A DNA stretch of 64,000 bases from Chloranthus sessilifolius (Eukaryota; Streptophyta; Magnoliopsida; Chloranthales; Chloranthaceae), in the NCBI GenBank assembly GCA_021018995.1, contig CM037587.1, positions 68,033,604 through 68,097,603 of the forward strand, given 5' to 3'. Numbering within the stretch: the stretch's first letter is position 1; every line of letters starts with the position of its first letter. Under the pieces are notes generated by a model. The model was not told the DNA's origin and did not search any database. It saw only the letters and a program-made list of their open reading frames with translations. Below are positions 22,810 to 34,697 of this stretch, in pieces. A program made the translations under genes and the position numbers.

Positions 22810-24300
22810 GTGGGCCCCCATTCCACCCTAAATAATGCACCCATATCAGCTAGGCTCTCAACCCAGCATGAGCCCTACTTATCTACAAGTCTCACACCCA
22901 ACCCAATATGGGAATCCATCCCATACCATCAACCCCCCCAGTTCACCCATCCCCATACCTCTCAGACCCATCTCCAAGGATTTCCCCATATACAGTGGCC
23001 TCACCAAGCACCCATCCGGCCTGCTCCGAACCAACAGGACAATCTCACCCTCCCTCCACCATATATAGACCCACAGTATGAGGAGGATGAGATTAGGAAT
23101 AGTGGAGCCTATGCAGGGGAATTCAGTAGCTTCAATCCCCCACCACCAGTATTCACTAACCCACTGACAGCCCAAAGTGAATTGAGGCCGTCTGTTGAGG
23201 GACCGGTCCTGCCATCCAAAGAGTCTGAGTTGTTGAAAGAGTAAATGGACATGATCTAAAAATAGTTAATGAAGATGGGTGGAGCTTAAATCCATGCCAC
23301 GAATATTTCTGATTTATGCTTGTTTTCAGAAGTGCCCTTATCGCCAAAATTTATAGTGTCAGTCTTCGAAAAATACAACGGCATGGGCAACCCCATTGCA
23401 CACCTCAAGTCCTACTATGGGGATATGTACCAATATAGAGGGGATGAGCGTCTGCTTATAAAAGTTTTCCAGAAGAGTCTTACTGGCTCGGCTTTGAGGT
23501 GGTTCACTTCGTTGGAACCTTCTATGATCAAAACATGGAAAGATCTGGCCCATCTATTTCAAGAATAATATGTCTACAACATAGACATTGAACCTCATAA
23601 GTCAGATCTAGCCTGGCTAAAGCAGAAGCTCGACGAAGCATTCAGCGACTACCTGGGGTGATGGAAGGCATTGGCAGCTCAGGTCAGGAACAGGATACTT
23701 GATGATGAGCAAATCGAGATGATCTCAAAAAACACTCTGCCAGTCATCTCAAATTTCCTAGTATACCAAAAGCAGTCCAGTTTCACTCATTTGGTAATAA
23801 ATGCCAACCGATGTGAAGATGCCACAACAGAAGGATGGTTAAATAAAATCATAAGCAGCAAGGTTTGGAGGTTCATTGAACAAAGGAATGATAGGAGAAT
23901 CGAGACGGATGTACAGATGGTCACAAATACATGACCTAACATAAGCATAACTCCATTTCAGTTCAAGGCAGCATAACCAGCCCCAACCAAAAGCCAGCCA
24001 ATGCTAAGGACCGAAAATGGATAGGGGGCACAGATGACCCCAAAACAAAGAAGGGCGCATTTTGATCTAGTCTTCACACCATTGGGGAAATCCTTGAATA
24101 TCTTATTGCCTTTACTGATCGAAAAAGGTTTGGTCACTGTACTCCAGCCACGACCTCCGTCGAATCTGATCCCAAGGAATTATGACCCTAATACCCATTG
24201 CAATTTCCATCAAGGACCGGGCCACCCAACTGATCGTTGCTTCCCTTTGAATCACGCAGTATAAGACTTAATAGAGGCCGACAAGATCATTCCCCCAGCA
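22810..24300 (+). pseudogene. gag: Element G gag, broken by stops
   Basis: Structural polyprotein of a Tat-type element. The frame from 22810 has a Pro-rich N-terminal region, then a retrotransposon capsid domain at about 23350-23900. Recognisable phrases are GNPIAHLKSYYGDM, FQKSLTGSALRWFTSLEP and TWKDLAHLFQE. Further on, a variant zinc knuckle CX2HX4HX4C lies at about 24199-24242. Stops in the same frame occur near 23242, 23566 and 23659, with no frameshift needed, so decay here is mainly by point mutation. The zinc knuckle followed by a charged segment is typical of Tat/Ogre Gag. Confidence 0.8.
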
Positions 24301-25062
24301 CTTCCCCAGGCCAACCAACATGTCAATATACATCAGGTATCGTTGCCACCACATCCACCAGGTGGAGCAGGCCCAAGGCCGACCGTCAGCATAATAGAAG
24401 AGGAAAAAGGGGAGTTTGACCCGTCAGAATATATCCACACTTGAGAAGATTTTGTAACACCGAGGCAGAGAGATCAAGAGGATAGAAGCATCAAAGTAAT
24501 TGAGCCCTTGAATTTGGATGATTACTTTCCCAATCATGTACCACCAACAGAACCCTTAGATTTAAGGGTGTATTTTCCATCACCAGCTCCCGTCAGCTAT
24601 GTCCAAACCAGTTCATATCAACAATACGTGACAGCCGCCCCCACCAATTACCCGATGGATGATTTTGCCCCATATCCCCCTCCAGCATTGATTAAGCAAC
24701 AATGGCCTACCCCTATCACACCACCCCCAATATAGCCATTCACAATCCCTATTAATCCCATGTGGCCTATTTTCACCACCCCCCCCAACAGAGGTTAACC
24801 AAGTGCTATCCACCCATTCCAATCCCCTAGTTCAAGCACCTTTATGGCCTATGTCCACTTCATTTCAAATCTCGGGACTAAGCTACGATCCCCATCAAGT
24901 CTCGCTCAATTATGATCAGATAGATATCAATATGAGCAGTAGTAGAGAGGGGTCAATGGATTTCATCAATCGATCAGGAAGAATCTCAAGGCAGCCTGAA
25001 GTACCAGCACCAGCCCGGCCAGAAGAGAAGAAGAACCTACAGCTGTAAACCCCTTCGAGAAA
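24301..25062 (+). pseudogene. Element G linker between gag zinc knuckle and protease
   Basis: Same reading frame as gag with several stops. It encodes a Pro/Tyr-rich segment (SYVQTSSYQQYVTAAPTNYP near 24595) that Tat elements often have between Gag and protease. No catalytic motif. Confidence 0.6.
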
Positions 25063-25914
25063 ATGAGTCGAGAGAACATACTTGAAACACAATTGATAAG
25101 AATGCCCACGCACATCATGGTCTGGGACTTGTTAATGACCTCCTTGCTTCATTTCCAAACTTTGATGGGGGCATTAAAGGATGCACATGTATCTATCCAA
25201 GTAACCCCGGACGAAGTGGGGCAGATCATCGGGCAGGTGTTGGCTCCTAATGTTATTTCCTTTTCAGATGCTGACATACCATATGAGGGAAATAATCATT
25301 CCAAACCCCTCAATATCACGGTAGAATCCAAGAACTTGGTGATCCCATTGGTATTGATAGACAATGGATCAGCGTTAAATGTGTGCCCTCTCAAATCCGC
25401 AACCAAGATAGGGGTGGATCCCTCCGCATTCAAGCCATCAAGAATAAGTTCCAGAGGATTTGATAATATGAGAATAGAGATAATTGGAGAAGTAGACCTT
25501 GAGCTCGTCATCGGGCTAATGACCTTTTCCATACCCTCCCAAGTTATGGACATCAAATCTACTTTCAATCTTCTATTGGGGCGACCCTGGTTACATGAGG
25601 TCGGAGCAATACCTTCACCTCTGCACCAAAAGCTGAGATTTATAGTAGAACAGAAGATTGTCACCACTTTGGGTGATGGACAAGAGGAAAGAGACAAGGC
25701 TACCCACAGCATTGAGAACCCCAAAATGTTGGATGTGCCGCACACAACCGAAGACAGAGACCTCCATAGCTTTGAGTATGATGTATCAACGGTAATCTCG
25801 AAACCCCTCGAGAGAATCACTTTGAAAGTTAGCAGTGGAATGGTCGCAGCCATAGCTACGCTCCAGAAATGGGGCTATCAGAAAGGTAAAGGATTGGGAC
25901 CTCAATTACAATGA
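25063..25914 (+). pseudogene. pol: Element G aspartic protease and G-patch
   Basis: The open frame of 283 codons starts with the MVWDLL-type segment that precedes the protease in Tat/Ogre elements. The protease follows with LIDNGSALNVCP (active site Asp-Asn-Gly, about 25358-25393). The hydrophobic flap-side segment LLLGRPWLHEVGAIPS lies at about 25570-25617. At the C-terminus a G-patch motif (KWGYQKGKGLG, about 25867-25899) is clear; such motifs are known between protease and RT in this lineage. It ends with TGA at 25912-25914, but the frame resumes to about 26040. This is the best preserved part of G. Confidence 0.82.
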
Positions 25915-26711
25915 AGGAAGGACCCAATTAGAGTCAGAGGCAGGCAGCGAGTCAAATTCAGCCTAGGCTACAAGCCTACTGAAGAAGAGGTTCAGAAGGC
26001 CAAGGAAAAGGCCCGAACCATTGTTGCTGCAAAAACCAGGGGAATAGACCTGGAAGATGAACCTCGTCTATGGCCTCACATCCGGAGTACATTCGTGAGC
26101 ACCGGGGTCATAAAAATTGATCAAAATGGGGCAACACAGCTAACCCCGCACAAGTCGGCAACCTCGATCCACCCAACCAATCACCAAATCATCCCTCCCA
26201 ATTTTGAAGTAGACCTAGCCTCCCTGTCCCTTTTTGAGGAGGAGTTTTCCATACCTGTACAGTCCCCCCTTGTGATAAACCACCACAAAACCATGCTGAC
26301 ATTTGAGGACAGGGTCCCAAACGAGCCTAGGATAAACATGATGAAGGCTGACTCCTAAAAACCATATCAATCAACCTCCTCCACCCAAGCAGGTAAAGGG
26401 ATAGTACCATAGGTAAGGAATTGGATGTCAATGCCCCTAACTCTAGAAGCTTCGGATGGCTTGAAATTCGGCACCCGCTTTCCAAAAAAAAATAACCTAT
26501 AAAAAGTGAGGTGAGCCCTTGGTAGGCAATACCATGTGTATATAGGGACTCACCTTGCCAAGGGCCCATTTTCGAAGAAAAAGAAAATTCTAAAAAATTA
26601 AAAGAAATATAAAATAATCTAAAAAAATTATCTTTCAAAATTCTTGAGAAAATCAAAGAAAAAGATGTCTTAACTAAAAAACTCGTCCCATGTGAAATCA
26701 ACCGCTTTCCT
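25915..26711 (+). other. Element G region between G-patch and RT, possible intron
   Basis: To about 26358 the gag-protease frame still reads through with stops. From about 26370 to 26660 coding character is lost, and RT starts in a different frame. Good donor-like sites lie at 26393 (CAG then GTAAAG) and 26413 (ATAG then GTAAGG). Ogre elements are known to have an intron between protease and RT. A simple frameshift is an alternative. Confidence 0.45.
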
Positions 26712-27831
26712 GTGGAAATACAAAAAGAGGTAGGAGTCACGAGTCTGGACGAGGAGATCCCCACCGAGGAGCTCCCCAATGAACTCCTTGAACGGTACTT
26801 CTATTTTGAGCATGGCCCTACATCAATTGTTGAAGAAACAAAGAATGTCAACCTAGGGACCGAGGAGATTTCCAGAATCACCAAGATTGGGATGTCACTG
26901 TCTCCCGAGGAAAGAAAAAGCATGATTGATTTCCTTTGGTCATACCAAGACGTCTTCGCATGGTCATATAAGGATATGCCTAGTTTGGACACTAATTTGG
27001 TCAAGCATGAGCTATCGCTATATCCAGATGTTAGGCCGGTCAAGCAGAAGTTAAGACATCTCTGGCCTGAGTGGATGCTAAAAGTGAAAGATAAAGTTAT
27101 CAAATAGTACGATGTGGGGTTTCTCATGGTCTCCAAGTATCCTCAGTGGCTAGCCAATATCGTCCCTGTACCAAAGAAAGATGGAAAGGTTCGCATGTGC
27201 ATCGACTTCAAAAACCTGAATAAGGCGAGCCCGAAAGACGACTTCCCATTGCCACACATCAACATCTTGGTCGATAACACTGTAAGACATGGGATGGTCT
27301 CATTCATGAACGGATTCTCTGGGTATAATCAAATTAGGATGGCAGAAGCGGACCGAGAGAAGAGAGTGTTCATTACTCCATGGAGAACTTTCGATAATCG
27401 AGTCATGCCATTTGGGTTGAAGAATGTTGAGGCAACATATCAGAGAGCGATGACTGCACTCTTCCACGGCATGATGCACTGAGAAATTGAGGTATACATC
27501 GATGACATGATAGACAAGTCTCAAGAGAGAGGTGATCATCTGATAAACCTCTAAAATCTATTTGAGAGACTGAGGAAGTACATGCTGCGTCTGAATCCTC
27601 ATAAATGTGCATTTGGCACCATGTCAGGAAAACTCCTAGGCTTCATCGTCAGCAGAAGAGGCATCGAGGTTGATCTGATCAAAGTGAAAGCCATCATCGA
27701 AATGCCACCGCCATCTACAAAGAAAGAAGTCAAAGGATTCTTGGGTAGGATACAATACATCAGTCGTTTCATCACACAACTCACTCCTATTTGCACGTCG
27801 ATCTTCAAACTAGTAAGAAAAGATTCGCCCG
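26712..27831 (+). pseudogene. pol: Element G reverse transcriptase
   Basis: RNA-dependent DNA polymerase. The frame runs 26712-27107, then 27114-27482 and 27582 onward, with stops at about 27105, 27481 and 27552. Motifs in order: LANIVPVPKKDGKVRMCIDF, SPKDDFPLPHI, GFSGYNQIRMAEADREKRVF, FGLKNVEATYQRAM and the catalytic VYIDD (27492-27506), then LRLNPHKCAFG and a KEVKGFLGRIQYISRF thumb/connection segment. Catalytic Asp pairs are present. Three stops make it inactive as read. Confidence 0.87.
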
Positions 27832-28206
27832 TTGAATGGAACGAGGACTGTCAAGCAGCATCCGATAAAATCAAGATACCTTCTCAATCCTTTGATTTTG
27901 GTACCACCCAAACCAGGGAAACCACTCTTAATATTCCTCTCCACAATTGAAGTTTCAATGGGATGTGTCCTAAGGCAGCACGATGAGATAGGAAGAAGAG
28001 AGCATGCCATCTACTATCTCAGCAAGAAGTTTACTGACTACGAGATGCGCTATTCTCATTTAGAGAAAGCATGCCTAGTTCTCGTTTGGGCTATACAAAG
28101 GCTCTGCCACTACTTACTATCCCAGCCCATTCTCCTACTAGCACGAATGGATCCATTGAAGTATTTGTTTGAAAAGCCAGCTCTCACTGGCCGAAGGGCA
28201 CGCTGA
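27832..28206 (+). pseudogene. pol: Element G RNase H (RT-linked)
   Basis: RNase H domain that would degrade the RNA strand during reverse transcription. A frame change near 27870-27900 separates it from the RT. Phrases resembling the Tat RNase H are VSMGCVLRQHD, IYYLSKKFTDYEMRYSHLEKAC and ALVWAIQRL-type LVLVWAIQRLCHYLL, then DPLKYLFEKPALTGR. It ends in a TGA at 28204, and the following connection is broken. Confidence 0.75.
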
Positions 28207-28390
28207 CAACTTCTCCTATCTGAATTCGATATCATATATGTCACTCAGAAGTTGATCAAGGGCAAGCACTTGTTGATCATCTCACCAAGAATCCTTCACC
28301 TAATTACGAGCCTTTGAGAACTGAATTCCCAGATGAGGACATCTTGTTCATGACAGACGATGATACAGCGGAGACAGAGGAATCCTAGGT

Positions 28391-28790
28391 AATGCACTTT
28401 GAAGGGGCAGCCAATGCCGAAGGCCAGGGAGTTGGGGCTATTCTGATCTTGCCAAAAGGATCTCATATACCACTTTCCATCAAACTCAATTTCCCCTACA
28501 CTAACAACATGGCCGAATATGAAGCCTATGCGGCCGACTTGTAAGCAACCTTGGACTTGAACGTAACTCATCTTAGAGTATTTGGTGACTCATAGTTAAT
28601 CATATGCTAGAAAAATGGAAATTGGAAGACAAAGGATGAGAAGTTGATCCTGTATCACGAGTACCTCGAAGATCTGATAGCATGCTTCGATGATGTTACC
28701 TTCTCCTATGTCGCGCAAGCGAAAAATCGCTTTACTGATGCACTAGCAACTTTGGCATTAATGGTAGAAATCCCCTATGGCGTCGAGATG
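28391..28790 (+). pseudogene. pol: Element G second RNase H (archaeal type)
   Basis: The extra RNase H domain that marks the Tat branch. The first catalytic block reads MHFEGAANAEGQGVGAIL, where the family usually has Phe-Asp-Gly; here Asp is Glu. Then come NNMAEYEAYAADL (catalytic Glu), FGDS followed by LI (catalytic Asp) and RFTDALATLA (last Asp). Stops occur near 28542 and 28594. It lies between the connection region and the integrase, as expected. Confidence 0.8.
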
Positions 28791-28903
28791 AAGCCAATCA
28801 TGATCAAACAGAGAAACGAGCCTGCTTTCTACCTCCAGATCAAGGGATCCAAAAGACCCAAGATATTAAGAACTTCCTTGAAACATGAACTTTCCTTAAA
28901 GAT

Positions 28904-30092
28904 ATGTCCAAAACGGACAGGCGGACCATCCAGCTTTTAGCGCCCAATTACGTCATCTACGATGAATGCCTCTACAAGCGATCTTATAACAATATCCTTC
29001 TAATTTGCCTAACTGAAGGCCAGATAGCCAACATCATGAAAGAGATCCATGAGGGAGTATGCGAGGCCCACGTCAATGGGCACATGCTCGCCAAGAAGAT
29101 CCTACGGCAGGGGTATTTCTAGACCACCATGGAAACTGACTATTGCAAGCACATTCAGAAGTGCTACAAATGCCAAGAGCACTCCAATCTGATACACGCT
29201 CCGACCATAGATCTACACAGCATGAATACTCCCTAGCCATTTGCCACCTGGGGACTCGACGTCTTGGAAAAAGTTAATCCGAAATCTTCAAATGGGCGTC
29301 AGTTTATCCTCGTCGCCATCGAGTACTTCACAAAATGCATAGAGACAGTATCATATATGAACATCATGACCAATCATGTCGAGAAGTTCATCAAGAACAA
29401 TATTGTTTGCCGATTTGGTGTGCCCAAAGACATCATTATAGACAATGGCACTAACTTTGCGAACAAGTGCATCAGGGCCTTCTATGATCAATATAAAGCC
29501 AAACTTCATCGCTCATCACCATATCGGCCACAAACCAATGGGGCCATCGAAGCTGCTAACAAAATAGTCATCCGCATCCTCGAGAAGATGGTCGTCACAT
29601 ACCGGGACTAGAGCAAAATGTTAGCATTTGCATTATGGGCCTATCGAACATTGATCCGTACTGCTACAGGGGCAACACCATTTTCCCTTGTGTATGGAAC
29701 CGAGACAGTGCTGCCCGTTGAGGTTGAAGTACCTTCACTTCGCATCCTTATCAAATCTGATCTATCGAAAGCTAAAAGAGAAAGGTCTCGCTTTGAGCAG
29801 CTAAACTTGCTCAATGAGAAAAGGCTCCTAGCCTTGTCTCACACCCAGGCCTTTCAAAGAAGGACTGAATGTGCTTACAATAAACATGTTCTCATCCAAG
29901 ATTTAAAAGTGGGTGACACAGTGCTCAAGAAGATCTTCCCATCTCTCCACGCTGATCTGAGAGGGAAATACAAGCCCAACTAGGAAGGACCCTTCGTCAT
30001 CCGAGAAGTGCTCCCTAGATATGCGCTCCACCTCGCCACCATAGATGGAGATCGCTTTCCTGAGCCCATCAATGTAAGAAACGTCTGATGAT
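28904..30092 (+). pseudogene. pol: Element G integrase
   Basis: Integrase that would insert the cDNA. It has an N-terminal zinc-binding region with HVNGHMLAKKIL then CYKCQ (HHCC), split by a TAG at about 29120. The catalytic core has Asp in TWGLDVLEKV, Asp in IIIDNGTNFANKC and Glu in NGAIEAANKIVIRILEKM. Then come YRTLIRTATGATPFSLVYG and a GPFVIREV-type C-terminal segment ending near 30090. Stops at 29120, 29237, 29610 and 29982. All three catalytic acidic residues remain. Confidence 0.85.
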
Positions 30093-31238
30093 TCTACTCC
30101 TAGTCTCCCACAGTAAGGTAAGTACTAATAAAAATGGATACGTGACTGCTTAAGGACCCCATAAAAGAGGCCATCATTTCAAATCTAAGTGGCCAAAAAA
30201 TGTCCCTAAACATTCATGCCCTTTGATACACCTATCGAGCCATGATCCTTTCTTTTATACAAACCCCTCCCCAGAAAAGAAGACGGAAAAAGTGTACATG
30301 CCAAACAAGAAAAAGAGGATGTCTGAAAAAAGAGAAAAATCATAAAAGAAAAATCCAAAAAAAAAGAGAATGTTTGGAAAAAAAAGCAAAAAGAATAAAA
30401 AATAGAAAAGAAAAAGTGGGGCATGTACAGTCAAAATTTCCCATGGAAGAAGTGTATTACGGCAACTGAAACCCTATCAAGGAAACCTTTTAACCCAAAA
30501 ATACCTTCAAACCTATCCCTTTCAAACCCATGGCCAAGATACATCCCTAAAGAAAGCCCTCTTTAAGGTCTACGAGCAGTCACGATATCTGTTGAGTCAG
30601 CACGAGCCAAGCTATCAGACAACAAAAGAATTCCACCCAGCCAGCTATGACGGAATCGACGTCCATGTCATAGTCTTTGAGAAAGTGAATAAAATAAAAA
30701 AGAAAAAAGAAAAAAGAAAAAATAAAAAGAAAAATACAAGCTCAGAGCAAAAAGGATGTGCTGAAAACCCGAAAGGGCGCCATGGGTAAAAATAACTAGC
30801 TTGTGCGGACCAGGTGAAAACCTGAAAGGGTACCTGGGGTAAAAATGCAAACCAATGGATGAAGTGAAAACCTGAAAGGGCGCTATGGGTAAAAAGAGGG
30901 CAACGACGGGCATGACAAAAACCCATCTTGGGTGCTGTGAGTAAAAATATTCAAAAGAAAGAGAAGAAATCAGTTACTCCATGGGTTTTGATTTCGAGTT
31001 CTGATCTTCATTTGGGCCGCTCATGTTAGCTCAAATCGGATCTTGATCAAGGATATCTTTGGACCGCACTGTCAAATGTATGACCCAAGGTAAGGATAGT
31101 CGACTCAAGCCAAGGGGATGGATGTTCCGACCTTGGTGAAAGTTGTTGAACCTCAGTTGGGTCCGACTGCATGAACTGGTTCGGCTATGCTCAAAATGGG
31201 ACCTGTGACTTCATTTCGTTGTTGAGGCATCAAACAAA
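30093..31238 (+). other. Element G 3' spacer with about 50-bp repeats
   Basis: Non-coding region after integrase. 30280-30420 and 30680-30745 are A/G-rich and give only spurious Lys-rich frames. About four copies of a unit of about 50 bp (GAAAACCTGAAAGGGCGC then ATGGGTAAAAA) lie at 30766, 30816, 30866 and, decayed, 30916. The phrase is common in the 3' region of Tat/Ogre elements. No gene is visible. Confidence 0.7.
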
Positions 31239-31950
31239 GGAAAGGAGAGGACCACATTTGTAAAAACTAATAAATTTCCCTTTCCCATTTTCAGGCCGGC
31301 ACTATGCACACCCCACCCTGAGATGATCGGTTTGATGACCAGTGTTTTCCTTCACGGAGAAAGGAGAGGCCCACATTTGTAAGAGATAATAAATTTTCCT
31401 TTCCCATTTTTAGATCGGCATTGTGCACACCCCACCCCGAGATGATCGATTTGATGACCGGTGTTTCCCTTCACAGAGAAAGGTGAGGACCGCATTTATA
31501 AAAGATAATAAATTTTCCTTTCCCATTTTCTGGTCGGCACTGTGCACACCCCACCCCGAGATGATCGGTTTGATGACCGGTGTTTCCCTTCACAGAGAAA
31601 GGAGAGGACCGCATTTGTAAAAGATAATGAATTTCCCTTTTCCATTTTCAGGCCGGCACTGTGCACACCCCACCCCAAGCTGATCGGTTTGATGACCGAT
31701 ATTTTCCTTTACGGAGAAAGGAGAGGACCACATTTATAAAAGATAATAAATTTTCCTTTCCCATTTTCATCCCCATACTATGTGCACCACATCCCAAAAG
31801 GATGATCGGCACAATTCCCAATTTCTCCCATTTACAAAAGCAAAGAAAGATAGAATTTTTGTAAGATAATAAATTTCCCTTTTCCATTTACATGTTTATA
31901 CTGTACTTACACCACATCTCAAAAGAATAATCAGTGTGATGCCTTGCTTA
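31239..31950 (+). repeat. Tandem repeat, unit about 119 bp, five-plus copies
   Basis: Units begin AAAGGAGAGGACCACATTTG at 31239, about 31360, 31479, 31598 and 31717, so the period is 119-121 bp, with a decayed sixth copy to about 31950. Each includes a CACACCCCACCC phrase and GATGATCGGTTTGATGACCG. Repeated small open frames over it are by-products of the 119-bp period. Confidence 0.92.
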
Positions 31951-32089
31951 ACCTTTACAAAATTGAAAAGCAATAAAAACATGAAGAAAATATATATACC
32001 CAAAACAAATCTAACAGGGGTTCTTATGCCCCTCTCTGTGGTGCTTTTATCTATGCAAAAGGTATATGTAGGTCTAGGTCAACGACACA

Positions 32090-33694
32090 ACTCGTGCTTC
32101 AAAGAATGAATCTCAGCTCGTAAGGCATCCTCCCGAGGATCCCAATCTATCATCCAACGGCCATGAAGACTCTTATACCACTTTCGGGAAGCATCAATAG
32201 CACCAAGAGCATCACTTAGGGCTCCTTCCAGACGAAGGACCTCACACTCTGCAAAACCAGCTCTTGCTTCGGCGACATCTGCTCTGATCTTGTGTTTCTC
32301 TAAAGATTCATGCAGGACCCGTTTCTCATCTACCAGCAGCTCAATCAGAGCCAGAAATGCCGACTCCTTCCTCGGCCAAGGCCCCTCTGTGCCACTACTC
32401 TTCGCCTAATCCATGCAACAGACAGAGGGCTTCTCAGATAACAGCCAGGCCTCATACCCCAGAGTAGTCAGAAGAGAATCCCTTTACTCCAAGCCGCACA
32501 TATGCGTCAACTGATGCGTCTCCCAAAGAGAGGCTATCCTATCCAAATCCCCAAAGGACCCTGAGAAAAGATCAATCAGCATAGGGGAGGTCTCTCCGAG
32601 TAGGATCCCTGTTGAGTATAACCAAACTGGCACAGTACTCGAGAAGGAAAATAATGGTTGCTACCGGCCAAGCCAAGAAGGATGATGCCCTCATGATCTC
32701 TAGATCAAACTACTGGGAAGGTCCTGTCCAACCATGGTAGCCTCCACACCAGCTCAGCCTCAGCCAGCCAAAGTTTCAGCTTGCACATATTCCCTTGTGG
32801 CAACTTATGGCATCGACCCAAAAAGCAGTGAGCCGCCTCTCCACAAACCACATAAAAGTGGGGCACAGACCCCGAAATGGAAAGATGCTCCCCAAGCCAA
32901 ACTAGGAGCAGAACGGGGCATCCCCGGAGGCACTCAACCTTGCCCAAAGCAAAAGCATCGAGACAACGGTAAAGTTCCACCAGTACCATATGCATCACAG
33001 AGCGACCCTCCTCTAGTTTCGCCAGCATATCACAAAGTACAAGAGAAAAGCTCTTCCCCCCAATGTAGAAAAGAACCTCTGAGAGAAGGCAGAGAGTAAA
33101 AATCTTTACATTATGGATGTTTCTAACTAGAAATTTTTGCAAGCTTTCGTCACCAAAAAGCTCTTTCAGGAATTTCGTTGAACACCTGGTGGGCCCATCG
33201 ACAAAGCTTTTCTCATAATTAGCTTTCTTCAAACCCAAGATTGTGTGGACGGATTTAGCATAACCTAATTTTGGCACTATCCTAGCAAGACCTCTATGTA
33301 GCTTCAAACCCGATAGGTTAGAGAGTTCTTCAAGAGTGAGAGTTAGCTCACGGTTCCCAAAGCAGAAGACATGGGTACCCACATCCCAATGCAAAGCCGC
33401 CGCGAAAAGGAAATCCCAAAGTAAAGGAATATCCAGGAAGGACGAGAGACGGGCCAGCCCGAGTTGATCCAAACCCGCCAACTCACTTTTGTTCAAGCTA
33501 TCAAGCCATTTCTTCAAAAAACTGAGCCCTACGCCCAAAGAGGAAAGTGTAAAGATCTCGGACCCCTTAAAAGAGGCGAGGTCGGAAAGCGGGTCCATGG
33601 TCATACGAAGATGTTTTGAGAAATCACAATTCGATGTAGGACGATGGACCCACCCTTGGGAAAGAGAAAAGAAAAATTGGCAACAAAAATCCAA
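32090..33694 (-). pseudogene. Element G antisense gene 1, plant-mobile-domain-like
   Basis: A minus-strand frame of 329 codons (33694-32705) opposite to the element's own orientation. The N-terminal half resembles plant mobile domain / DUF7745-type proteins: FLDIPLLWDFLFAAALHWDV, then CFGNRELTLTLEELSNLSGL, the typical 'element of beta-hairpin plus TLEEL' block. Later it has SLVLCDMLAKLEEGRSVMHMVL and RCLDAFALGK, then VPHFYVVCGE and WRLPWLDRTFPVV. Downstream, in another frame and with one stop, the sequence continues to about 32090 with a likely coiled coil (EKHKIRADVAEARAGFAECE). Function is unknown; antisense frames of this type are known in Tat elements. A palindrome cluster precedes its 5' end. 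Confidence 0.65.
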
Positions 33695-33762
33695 AACCCA
33701 ACTAGAAATAATGAAAAAGGGGCATTCTCGGGTCTTAAAGACCCCACACTACCCATAAAATA

Positions 33763-33931
33763 CTTAGCGTGTGTAATACACACGCTAGTTCAAAATCTCT
33801 CAGATTTTTTCTACCATGTATATTACACACGCTAAGCAAAAAAGTCCCTAGAAAATGCCTAGCGTGTATAATATACACGCTAGGCCATTTCTGAAGAAAT
33901 TTTGCCTAGGGTGTATATTACACATGCTAGG
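33763..33931. repeat. Palindrome cluster 1 (27-nt unit, four copies), element G
   Basis: Copies at about 33763-33788, 33811-33836, 33858-33884 and 33905-33931. The third is perfect: 13-nt arms CCTAGCGTGTATA around a single A. The others differ at a few bases. The cluster lies 70-240 bp upstream of the start of antisense gene 1. Confidence 0.92.
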
Positions 33932-34359
33932 CCAAAAAAACCCCAATAAAAAGAGAGGGAATTTGGGAGTTTATTTTTGTTATTGGTCCTTTTACCAGCC
34001 CACATACACTTTCGTTTTCTCATACAAAGAACACCAGGTTACATGCTAGGATACCAAAATTTGCCATCTAACCTATCTGCATGGTTTTCTTTCAGGTACC
34101 ACTCACATAAACATACAAGGTTTGGCCATTTTTAAACCAAATATATAACCCAAGGGCCAGTTTCCCAATTCAGGGCCCATCCTGCAGATAATCAAGCATG
34201 TCACATCCAGAAGAAAGGGACAAAACAAATAGAAGGGGCAAGCGATAGCATTCATTCCAAATCATCCAAAATGTGTTCAATTATCCATTACATTTAATTC
34301 CCAAAAATAAAAGAAGAATGTTCAAAAGTCTCAAATGTTTATCAAAAGCAGGAAAAGAA

Positions 34360-34662
34360 AAGATGGCTGCTCCTAATCGGTTCCCTTGGTCTTCTTTTGT
34401 CAGTGCGAGGTACTCTGATAGGTCCGCACATCCCCCACTCGGGACCACGCCTGAGACAATATACTGAGTAATGAGCGCGACTCCTTTTCACGAGCATGCT
34501 GTAAGCATCACACCAAAAGGTCAGTCAAGGTCGATTGAAAATAGGACAGCAAAGCAACAAGATAATCTATCAGTGCCATACTCACCACTTCCACATCCCG
34601 AAGGCCAGTAATGTTACTGTAGTATTCCTCCTGGTTGACAGCCGGCTCATAATCCTGCAAGG

Positions 34663-34697
<35 letters not shown>

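Noticed and set aside
22353-22844. Minus-strand open frame of 163 codons rich in Gly and Leu
   Set aside because: It is the reverse reading of the Pro-coding tandem repeats before the G gag and has no independent features.
30242-30789. Lys/Arg-rich open frames resembling nuclear proteins
   Set aside because: They come from A/G-rich spacer DNA after integrase, lack conserved motifs and overlap known 3' repeats.
31423-31887. Repeated small frames starting MHTPP
   Set aside because: They arise from the 119-bp tandem repeat.
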